From an uncultured Bacteroidales bacterium (lineage in GTDB: Bacteria > Bacteroidota > Bacteroidia > Bacteroidales > WCHB1-69), in contig CALECM010000121.1 in NCBI GenBank assembly GCA_937949745.1, positions 1 to 12,982 of the forward strand: a stretch of DNA of 12,982 nt. The letters are read 5' to 3'. The translations under genes were made by a program, and so were the position numbers. How positions within the stretch are numbered: the first letter of the stretch is position 1; every line of letters begins with the position of its first letter. This document shows positions 9,101 through 12,982 of this stretch, one piece after another. The notes under the pieces were generated by a model that did not search any database, had not been told where the DNA came from, and saw only the letters and a list, made by a program, of their open reading frames with translations.

Positions 9101-10157
9101 CTCCTGTCTCGAATTGGACGAAAACGCCAGTATCATTACCTATGAGGAATATTATCCTTTCGGAGCTACTTCCTACCGTTCCGGAAAAAATGAAACGGAA
9201 GTTTCCAGCAAACGGTACAAATATTGCGGCAAAGAAAGGGATGAAGAAACCGGACTTTACTATTACGGAGCCCGGTATTACGCCGCATGGTTATGCCGGT
9301 TCATGAGTGTGGACCCGTTGCAGCATGAAAGGAGCTGGACTAATCCATTTAATTATTGTCAGAATAATCCTTCCAACAGAATTGATATAAACGGAATGTT
9401 AGATGATGAGTGGCTATATAATACGGTTAGTGGAGAGTTAACTAAAATTAGTGATATGGGAGGAAAAGACGTACAATTCGTTGTTTTTGGAACTCCAAGT
9501 GAAAATGGAGGACTAATCCATGAAGGAACAGCATCAATAGGAGGTGAGAAGGTATATGCTGGTGAAAAAAGAGGTGGTTGGGTCGCTGCTACGATAGATT
9601 TATGGAAAGATATTCCGGAAAATTATAATGATTTGTCAAGAGATTATTTAAAAGGAGGTCCTTATGAATATTCTATGCTTGATTTGAAAAAAAGGTATGA
9701 GATTTTTAATAATCCGAAATTAGATATTTCCCAAATTCATATAATGAGAACCGAAAGCGCAGGGAATGCCCAACCAATTCATAGTATTGAGGGAACCAGA
9801 CAATACATTGCAAAATGGGGAACAGATAAATCTTTTGGATTTGCAATAGAAGGAGGTTTCTGGAGCCCTCAAGATAAATTACCTATTATGGATGCTGCTT
9901 CTGAAGTATTGAAAGCAAGTAAAAATATTTTAGGTACATTTGGTAAAAGAGGTTTATTTCAATTAGAAAAAGACTCAAAAATAGGAAATAGTTTTCCTAA
10001 CTCGGGAACCATCTTACCATCAACTGCAAAAAAGTCTTCGAATTTATGGAATGAATTTTTAAAAGAAAATAAAGGGAAATATAAAGGACAAGATTGGATT
10101 AAAAAAGCTTCAAACGATTATCATTTATGGAAATCTTACATATATAAGGCAAATTAA
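3168..10157 (+). CDS. Fused TcB-TcC toxin-complex protein (SpvB / FG-GAP / RHS) with variable C-terminal toxin tip
   Basis: This 2329-residue protein joins the TcB and TcC roles. It should form the hollow RHS cocoon that docks on TcA and holds the cleaved toxic tip. Residues 1-50 are a Lys/Pro/Ser-rich, probably disordered leader without a signal peptide. The SpvB domain follows, with GGGAIRGIG near 64, NPVTGSGTVSIPLPL near 76-90 and FGLGW near 116. Propeller-type loops with a DxxGxG core are DIDGDGLNE (467), DLNGDGYPD (518), DMSGDGLND (577) and DIDGSGTTD (632), overlapping the TcdB midN region. The midC hallmark YHHGFFDGYEREFRGFGM starts at 781. YD/RHS repeats run from about 1415, including YDPLGRLVRTQFPDGTES. 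The RHS core ends with YYYGARYYAAWLCRFMSVDP and RIDINGM. R2036, D2049 and D2073 match in spacing the Arg/Asp/Asp set needed for self-cleavage in TcC proteins. The last ~252 residues are a tip of unknown type. The ATG at 3168 follows an A/T-rich leader and no SD is seen. Separate TcB and TcC genes are the textbook case; natural BC fusions are also known. Confidence 0.95.
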   Translation: MKNQDKNQKPVPDGKSQAVPGSVTASKPGSASPGTEKKEVGKEGSSGITNNLKLPQTIEMPKGGGAIRGIGEKAEVNPVTGSGTVSIPLPLTPGRSEFTPPLSLSYSSGNGNSEFGLGWQVSLPQIARKTDKELPRYNDEAESDTFILSDAEDLVPIIDFKGNIKIGNETINGREYAIRYYRPRTEGLFARIERLTDSDGVSFWRVTGKDNTVSLYGRDSSARVADPDCERHIFCWKLQATLNSHGNLIRYNYQKENGEANTCLVSVEYGNAIKCDNILENYIGDFYMALLFRYRDRQDPFSVFKPGFEVRTERLCEGVEMHHYLPEKQEMVKVKELALKHADSGVSLLISATLQGYDGEEKAGYPAIDFTYSRPQLPSRSKSLDSLDLENLPGGLDSNVGFADLWGEGISGALIRNERSWLFKPNMGNRRWYDSDAADEIDLGKAKVLKELPGFMEGNMAAAQLTDIDGDGLNEIQVFSGHIRGYYSFDESGTLEPFVPFKEYPNIDFNDPNIKMLDLNGDGYPDMLFSGDDCFLLSYSKTKEGYSAFERVCKAINEEQGPRVAFAEARQTIFIADMSGDGLNDIVRITNGSVVYWPNLGYGRFGKKRVMKDAPRFDHSDTFDPSRLRLADIDGSGTTDILYLGATETRFWKNLSGNGWSDAVTVGNFPKTDSSTDVSVFDIEGNGTSALVWSTPLPDRPNRIKYIELTGGKKPFLLTEINNNMGAVRKFFYAPSTKFYLQDKRAGRPWITRLGFPVHVVERIEVNDRPSESTFITRYAYHHGFFDGYEREFRGFGMVEQWDTEDYPVVKPKENTEKSLSLDIPPVYTKTWFHTGFWKGHQQISDLYSEEYWKITDENGKTTEPAWWLDDTLLPELTGKEPGTEISPVSSSIQEKREACRALRGSILRQEIYALDGSDKQDIPYTVEEKNYTVKYLQRQGNNKHAVCLKTDRETLMYHYERNISDPRVLHTMILDTDEYGNITQQAEIAYPRRANVSGILPEQRKILATYTENSYINETETSYHIGISCQVLRYEIHNLELLSNEKFTINTILGFIKDAEPIDYAVTPAINTKQKRLIGHEKTTFLSEDLKSELDFGWIAFHGLPFRTYTLEWSEGLITAFDKEGTKGLLTGDSCGFIAGNDLCNCNFMEGRYYKGSDKVTYDSGNFYLPVTTTDQFGNWNERIYDLFKIFPVRISYYNAAQSAGENPLYSIEAEYDYRVMQPEKMTDTNGNHQLLAFDTLGMVVAMAMQGKNGEGDTLEYPTEKYTYDLNCWQSADDQQPVWSKKSLREQHGNPESRILEAYTWTDGLGNELMTKTKAAPGKAWSIVRDENGKIIEVTEKEIPDYRWLSGGKVIYNNKGLAVKQYEPWYSDNPNFENEEILNHHDMIPQESSFNYDCEDGEMVCYHGVTPLFYYDPLGRLVRTQFPDGTESRVEFTVWQQKNYDQNDCSDKSAHRDTPQIIDFDTLGRPYRTTDDNGINEKYTTTHKLDITGRIVETIDAKGRTITRNLYGLSEENLVYTHNIDSGSRWILNDYQGNLQYRWDSRKHRIRMEYDGLLRPVKTFLLKENQPEITFQHIIYGNRASENNIGRIAEIMAQDGKTGYEYDFKGNVTLLYKQFPKGISDSEKDITELGPEGEKFTTLTEYDALNRTIAVTNPDGSTITYDYDEGGMLKSVRNGDPAYISGITYNARGQREKIYYGNQTRTCYGYHPLNFRLTCLKTTRKNENDRIEVMQHLNYEYDPAGNITKITDHAQQTHYFRNHKIDPEWTFRYDHLYRLVKATGREKNGLAAAGPNNHDFPDNIPCPDHSADGMRKYNHTYVYDELGNILKDPWKEYYYTSSGENNYLLGVGKHFFIYEYDAHGNTIKMPHLSTMGWDCQDRLIYISNGEPVKAYYGYDADGNRTRKVVVKNNGSLREEYYYIGGYECYKSFTNEKEDSSKKRETVNISDDQKVFVRIESRNDKSVTRYQYDNHLGSSCLELDENASIITYEEYYPFGATSYRSGKNETEVSSKRYKYCGKERDEETGLYYYGARYYAAWLCRFMSVDPLQHERSWTNPFNYCQNNPSNRIDINGMLDDEWLYNTVSGELTKISDMGGKDVQFVVFGTPSENGGLIHEGTASIGGEKVYAGEKRGGWVAATIDLWKDIPENYNDLSRDYLKGGPYEYSMLDLKKRYEIFNNPKLDISQIHIMRTESAGNAQPIHSIEGTRQYIAKWGTDKSFGFAIEGGFWSPQDKLPIMDAASEVLKASKNILGTFGKRGLFQLEKDSKIGNSFPNSGTILPSTAKKSSNLWNEFLKENKGKYKGQDWIKKASNDYHLWKSYIYKAN
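9396..10157 (+). other. Variable toxin tip of the BC protein (residues 2077-2329), unrecognised activity
   Basis: This segment follows the RHS core (D2073-I-N-G2076). In TcC proteins the equivalent part is cleaved off, kept in the shell and injected as the toxic enzyme. Base composition changes sharply at the boundary: line 9241-9300 is about 50% G+C, line 9421-9480 about 37% and line 9661-9720 about 23%. The tip starts with a linker-like stretch (LDDEWLYNTVSGELT, then GGKDVQF). A middle part follows with IHIMRTESAG, TRQYIAKWG and GFAIEGGFWSP. The last ~85 residues are strongly basic, with about 16 Lys/Arg against 6 Asp/Glu, and contain WNEFLKENKGKYKGQDW. There is no cysteine and no signal peptide. 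I do not recognise an enzyme fold. Sharp composition change plus position are typical of exchangeable tips. Confidence 0.75.
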
Positions 10158-10169
10158 TCACTTGATTAA
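10154..10169. repeat. Perfect palindrome across the BC gene stop codon
   Basis: TTAATCA, a two-base spacer CT, then TGATTAA. The left arm contains the TAA stop (10155-10157). A further GATTAA lies a few bases downstream. It is A/T-rich and not followed by a T run, so it is a weak terminator at best. It could be a protein-binding or recombination site at the end of the exchangeable tip, or chance. Confidence 0.5.
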
Positions 10170-10183
10170 CAAAGATTAATAAC

Positions 10184-10212
10184 GGTCGAAAAATATTCTT
10201 TCGGCCATTTTT
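10184..10212 (+). terminator. Rho-independent terminator after the BC toxin gene
   Basis: GGTCGAAA (10184-10191) pairs with TTTCGGCC (10199-10206) around a 7-base loop, with one G-T wobble. The stem is followed by A and five T residues (10208-10212). It lies 26 bases after the stop codon, so transcription of the toxin gene should end here and the fibre gene needs its own promoter. Confidence 0.8.
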
Positions 10213-10297
10213 ATCGTAAATTACATTTACATTGCCCAAAACTTACCCTCCCATGTCCACTTTTGACACTTTTCCCGAAAAAGAAAAAAACCGTCCC

Positions 10298-10305
10298 TAT
10301 CTTTG
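10298..10305 (+). promoter_or_regulatory. Possible Bacteroidota -7 promoter element TATCTTTG
   Basis: TATCTTTG matches the Bacteroidota -7 consensus TAnnTTTG exactly. An A-rich tract (10278-10290) lies upstream. No TTG is found at the usual -33 spacing; the nearest, TTTTGAC at 10261-10267, is about 32 bases away. It would drive transcription into the spacer, 86 bases past the preceding terminator. Confidence 0.4.
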
Positions 10306-10562
10306 TTCCGGAAACAGGTAAATAGAGTTAGGATCATGGTAAGGATCAGCAAAATAAATACAGTGAAATAGGTTGAAAGTCATGGAACAGTTCACCACAG
10401 GAAAGAATCATATGCCGTATCTACGTCAACGGAAACGCTATGACACAAAGCAAAAACCATTTTCGGACCGTTCAGGGAACCTTTTAAGAAACCCGTCGGT
10501 ATACATTTACTTTGGAAATACTGTTCATGTACAGCCCGGAGAAGGCACAATCCCAATACTGT

Positions 10563-10598
10563 AAAAAAGGATGAGGCCGAACGAAATGAGAGGCCTCA
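10563..10598 (-). terminator. Hairpin with a minus-strand T run
   Basis: TGAGGCC (10572-10578) pairs perfectly with GGCCTCA (10592-10598) across a 13-base loop. On the minus strand the stem is followed by TCC and then six T residues (complement of 10563-10568), as in an intrinsic terminator. On the + strand only a short CCTTTG follows. No minus-strand gene ending here was found, so it may serve an unseen RNA or be a relic. Confidence 0.4.
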
Positions 10599-10720
10599 CC
10601 TTTGCTGATCTAAGGAGATGCAAAATAAAAACTGCAATCTTCAATCAATAATCTCACCATAGAAAATAAGTAATTAACGGAATTAAACAGCAAATTAAAC
10701 AATATAAAACTATAACACGG

Positions 10721-10794
10721 CACGGATGAGATCACGTTATGCAAAACCCTCAATGAAAAGTTAAGGCCGTTATCCGTGTAGTCTTACTAACGGC
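10721..10794 (+). other. Two overlapping, mutually competing stem-loops
   Basis: CACGGAT (10721-10727) can pair with ATCCGTG (10772-10778). GCCGTTA (10766-10772) can pair with TAACGGC (10788-10794). The two 7-bp stems share base 10772 and crowd each other, as in leader RNAs that switch fold. They sit just before the TATCTTTG at 10798. If transcribed from upstream they could be a regulatory leader. This rests on base pairing alone. Confidence 0.3.
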
Positions 10795-10797
10795 GAC

Positions 10798-10805
10798 TAT
10801 CTTTG
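10798..10805 (+). promoter_or_regulatory. Possible -7 promoter element TATCTTTG for the fibre gene
   Basis: An exact TAnnTTTG match, and the same 10-mer CTATCTTTGT as at 10297-10306, exactly 500 bases downstream of it. It is the last + strand match before the fibre gene start at 11158 and would give a leader of about 345 bases. No TTG is seen at the -33 spacing, so support is the -7 box only. Confidence 0.4.
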
Positions 10806-10844
10806 TCATAATGTGCACTCTGATTAACATTAATGAATGCTATG

Positions 10845-10872
10845 AAAAAGCCCATCCCACCAATTGGGATGG
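10845..10872 (-). terminator. Minus-strand terminator-like hairpin
   Basis: CCATCCCA (10852-10859) pairs perfectly with TGGGATGG (10865-10872) around a 5-base loop. On the minus strand the stem is followed by GC and five T residues (complement of 10845-10849), the layout of an intrinsic terminator. The + strand has no T run after the stem. It lies about 100 bases downstream, in minus-strand sense, of a TAGGTTTG box at 10980-10973. Confidence 0.45.
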
Positions 10873-10972
10873 CAAACAATCAAGTGGATCGGCGTCCCTA
10901 ATTCATAACATTCAGACCAGTATTAACCATAAAAATGAAAGGAAATAAAAGACAAAAGGAATACGGATAAAT

Positions 10973-10980
10973 CAAACCTA
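10973..10980 (-). promoter_or_regulatory. Possible minus-strand -7 promoter element TAGGTTTG
   Basis: The + strand reads CAAACCTA, giving TAGGTTTG on the minus strand, an exact TAnnTTTG match. No clear -33 TTG was found at the expected distance. With the minus-strand hairpin at 10845-10872 it would bound a transcript of roughly 120 bases, a candidate small RNA. Confidence 0.25.
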
Positions 10981-10994
10981 AGGATCAAATATTC

Positions 10995-11037
10995 CCGGAC
11001 GATAGCATCATAAGGCTAATTATAAATAGACGTCCGG
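10995..11037 (+). other. Stem with long loop in the fibre gene leader
   Basis: CCGGACG (10995-11001) pairs perfectly with CGTCCGG (11031-11037), enclosing a 29-base A/T-rich loop. The 3' arm runs into CCGGAAACCGG, which can form a small alternative hairpin. It lies about 120 bases before the fibre gene start. There is no T run, so it is not a terminator; a leader structure is possible. Confidence 0.3.
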
Positions 11038-11157
11038 AAACCGGAATTTACGGCTCATTACAGTTTCATCAGGATATTCCTGCCCACGCAAGAATGATAT
11101 CTAGAAAGAGCTTCTTATTTCCGGTAAAACAAAACCATACAATAAAAAATAAAGAAC

Positions 11158-12982
11158 ATGAGTGATAATAATAATTTTAAAAAAAGTAATCATATACCGA
11201 ATTATCCACCGCTCACCTGGGAGGAGATGAATGCGAACTGGAAGTATATCGACGATTATATCGAACGAGAGATCACCGGCTTTAACGGGGTGATCCGCGC
11301 CGAGTATCTCAATGAGGAAAAAGGAAACAGCTATGTGAAATATAAAGACGGAGCCTGGAGATTCTTCTACAGGAAAAGTGAATCCGAATTCAGGAGCGTC
11401 GATTTACTCCCGAATACCAAGGTGCTGATAGGTATCGCCGGTTTAAGCGACGCAGCTTCCTATTATATCCTTCAGCGAGATGGAGTGGCCAAACCCGACG
11501 ATAGCGCGGCTGTGGCCAATCTTAGCTACAACAACCTGACGAATATTCCCAAAATAAATTCGACTAACACGGGATCATTATCCATTCAACAGAATGAAGA
11601 ACTTAAAGGAACCGTCAACCTGCACAGAATTGCCAAAACGGGAAGCTATACCGATCTGGGCAATAAGCCGGTTATTCCGAAAGTGACGGATAACCTTGGC
11701 TCGAGTGATACGACATCCGCCCTCTCAGCCAATCAGGGAAAACTTCTGGATGAAAAAAAGGTAGATAAAGAACAAGGTAAAGTATTGTCTTCAAATGACT
11801 ATACAAATGATGACCGGGAGAAGGTAGCATTGATTAAAACCGACGGAGAAGGCCGGTTGTATCTGGCTGACGACGGAAAATATTACACCGCCAATGAGGC
11901 GCATAATCTCGGATTACAGGAATTGGAAATGAATATCCTGCAAGGAATCGGCGTCCTGAGTGGTTATGCCGTTAATCCCGGAAATCCGGAGAACGGGAAA
12001 TATTATTTCAAATGGGAAAATGACCAGTGGAACTTCCACTACAGGAACACGGAGTCCATGGATCATATTATTTGTACTGTCCCTTTCGGTACCAAAATAA
12101 GAGTTACCAACGATTATGAAACCGGATATTATATTTTGCAGGAAGACGGTACTTATATTGAAGACCGGGCCATTATTATGTCGAATAATATTACCGATCA
12201 TATCGGAGCTATTGTCGGCGAAGCAATCAACCCTGTAAATCCGGAATTACATTCTTATTATTTTCAATGGAAAAACAGCCAATGGATCTATTTTTATATG
12301 GATGCGCAAAATAATTCCCAAACCCTGAATTTGCAAATCGGTACACGGGTGAAAATCTTAACAGGGAATACGGTGGAATATTATATTTTGCAGGAAGATG
12401 GAAAATATATATTGGATGATACTCCGGTTGATACCGGGCAATCCGCCTATGTACACATTCGTTGGGGAACATCCGCCACACCTTCAAGTTTGCTGACTAC
12501 TCCTGCTGAGTATATCGGAATTTATTCAGGTACTTTATCAACTGCCCCGACAGATTATAGCAGTTATCAATGGTATAAGTATAAAGGTGAAAAAGGCGAT
12601 CCCGGTACACCAGGAACTCCCGGTAATCCCGGTACTTCGGCCTATGTTCACATTCGTTGGGGAACTACTGCCACACCTTCAAGTTTGCTAACTGCTCCGG
12701 CCGAGTATATCGGAATTTATTCAGGAACATCCTCAACTGCTCCGACAGGTTATAACAGTTATCACTGGTATAAATATAAAGGTGAAAAAGGCGATCCCGG
12801 TACACCAGGTACACCAGGAACTTCCGGCACTTCGGCTTATGTCCACATTCGTTGGGGAACCACTGCCACACCTTCAAGTTTGCTAACTACTCCGGCCGAG
12901 TATATCGGAATTTATTCGGGTACTTCATCAACTGCTCCGACAGGTTATGGTAGTTATCAGTGGTATAAATATAAAGGTGAAA
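11158..12982 (+). CDS. Tail-fibre-like / collagen-like repeat protein, N-terminal part (3' end outside window)
   Basis: The frame from ATG 11158 stays open to the right edge for 608 codons. The start follows an A-rich leader without an SD. No signal peptide or membrane segment is seen. Residues 1-40 include NYPPLTWEEMNANWKYIDDY. Three related ~70-residue modules lie at ~44-115, 264-336 and 353-422. Each has a YY/YV-x-K/Q-W/Y core, a W-x-F/Y-x-Y strand and a final YYILQ-x-DG. Between the first two are motifs common in phage tail fibres: AKTGSYTDLGNKP (159-171) and TSALSANQGKLLDEK (186-200). From residue 430 a 65-residue repeat begins: AYVHIRWGT..TPSSLL, AEYIGIYSGT, YQWYKYKGEKGDPG, then collagen-like Gly-X-Y triplets. 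The likely product is a trimeric surface fibre or adhesin; phage tail fibre, phage-derived adhesin and toxin-locus accessory remain open. It is separated from the toxin genes by a terminator and a long spacer. Confidence 0.85.
   Translation, partial: MSDNNNFKKSNHIPNYPPLTWEEMNANWKYIDDYIEREITGFNGVIRAEYLNEEKGNSYVKYKDGAWRFFYRKSESEFRSVDLLPNTKVLIGIAGLSDAASYYILQRDGVAKPDDSAAVANLSYNNLTNIPKINSTNTGSLSIQQNEELKGTVNLHRIAKTGSYTDLGNKPVIPKVTDNLGSSDTTSALSANQGKLLDEKKVDKEQGKVLSSNDYTNDDREKVALIKTDGEGRLYLADDGKYYTANEAHNLGLQELEMNILQGIGVLSGYAVNPGNPENGKYYFKWENDQWNFHYRNTESMDHIICTVPFGTKIRVTNDYETGYYILQEDGTYIEDRAIIMSNNITDHIGAIVGEAINPVNPELHSYYFQWKNSQWIYFYMDAQNNSQTLNLQIGTRVKILTGNTVEYYILQEDGKYILDDTPVDTGQSAYVHIRWGTSATPSSLLTTPAEYIGIYSGTLSTAPTDYSSYQWYKYKGEKGDPGTPGTPGNPGTSAYVHIRWGTTATPSSLLTAPAEYIGIYSGTSSTAPTGYNSYHWYKYKGEKGDPGTPGTPGTSGTSAYVHIRWGTTATPSSLLTTPAEYIGIYSGTSSTAPTGYGSYQWYKYKGE
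12445..12982 (+). repeat. 195-bp in-frame tandem repeat, two full copies and a partial third
   Basis: Copies start at 12445, 12640 and 12835, exactly 195 bases (65 codons) apart; the third is cut by the window edge after 148 bases. Copies are nearly identical in DNA, including shared runs such as CACATTCGTTGGGGAAC. Each encodes a ~47-residue module followed by about six Gly-X-Y triplets. Differences cluster in a few codons (TS/TT, TTP/TAP, DYSS/GYNS/GYGS) and in the triplet region. Near identity points to recent duplication and likely copy-number change. Confidence 0.95.

Larger units (their letters stand above)
10213..11157. other. Long non-coding spacer between toxin and fibre genes
   Basis: About 945 bases without a convincing gene on either strand. 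It holds two + strand TATCTTTG octamers (10298, 10798), one minus-strand TAGGTTTG (10973-10980), two hairpins whose T runs lie on the minus strand (10563-10598 and 10845-10872), a pair of competing stem-loops (10721-10794) and a stem with a long loop (10995-11037). A 60-codon frame from ATG 10382 to 10564 has no recognisable protein features. No tRNA, rRNA, transposase remnant or CRISPR repeat was seen. The stretch nearest the fibre gene is probably its 5' leader. Confidence 0.6.

Noticed and set aside
9700..9900. ADP-ribosyltransferase as the tip activity (R in IHIMRTES, later Glu residues)
   Set aside because: The Arg is in a plausible place, but no clear STS strand or ExE catalytic motif could be found, so the claim is not supported.
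10158..10400. Immunity gene right after the toxin tip, as in interbacterial Rhs systems
   Set aside because: A terminator follows within 30 bases and no credible small gene is found, which fits a Tc toxin aimed at eukaryotic cells.
10373..10564. Small + strand frame (63 codons from TTG, 60 from ATG 10382) downstream of a TATCTTTG box
   Set aside because: No recognisable motif, no convincing ribosome-binding signal, and no support beyond being open. It is kept only as a note within the spacer.
12227..12877. Two minus-strand frames beginning with similar MKVW...FPNEC peptides
   Set aside because: Their likeness comes from the 195-bp repeat read antisense; the + strand frame is open throughout with fibre motifs.
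12445..12982. CRISPR-like array
   Set aside because: The period is 195 bases with no short repeat/unique spacer pattern, and it is in frame within a coding region: a protein repeat.

Overview
The window carries the 3' part of a toxin-complex (Tc) locus followed by a repeat-rich, tail-fibre-like gene. All three genes lie on the + strand. The likely source is a member of the Bacteroidota. The starts lack clear Shine-Dalgarno sequences and are preceded by A-rich leaders, the non-coding DNA holds octamers matching the Bacteroidota -7 promoter consensus TAnnTTTG, and the proteins have the flavour of that phylum's Tc/Rhs families. I cannot name a genus.

Layout. (1) Positions 1-2968 are the C-terminal ~988 residues of a TcA subunit, cut by the left edge. 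It holds the TcA core, the pore-forming helices with a glycine/alanine-rich hydrophobic hairpin, and the TcB-binding domain. (2) A strong intrinsic terminator (3011-3049) closes that unit. (3) Positions 3168-10157 encode one 2329-residue protein in which TcB (SpvB domain, FG-GAP-like beta-propeller, midN/midC regions) and TcC (RHS/YD shell and self-cleavage core) are fused. It ends in a ~250-residue variable tip encoded by clearly AT-richer DNA. A second terminator (10184-10212) follows. (4) About 945 bases have no convincing gene (10213-11157) but contain promoter-like octamers, several stem-loops and a possible minus-strand small RNA. (5) From 11158 to the right edge is the start of a fibre/adhesin-like protein. 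It has three diverged ~70-residue modules, phage tail-fibre-like motifs, and a 195-bp in-frame tandem repeat mixing a ~47-residue module with collagen-like Gly-X-Y triplets. The window ends inside the third repeat copy.

How the parts work together. In known Tc toxins the TcA pentamer binds the target cell and forms a syringe-like channel. The TcB-TcC cocoon docks on TcA through the TcB propeller, and the cleaved TcC C-terminus inside the shell is the toxic enzyme passed into the cell. Here A and BC follow each other on one strand, and each is followed by its own terminator. The toxic tip is not recognised. No immunity gene follows it, as expected for a toxin aimed at eukaryotic cells. The downstream fibre-like protein may be a separate adhesin or a phage/tail-derived gene; a link to the toxin is inference only.

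Edges. The first 19 bases are an exact reverse complement of bases 139-157, and the right end lies in a tandem repeat. Both are typical of contig ends, so the outermost left codons should be read with caution.
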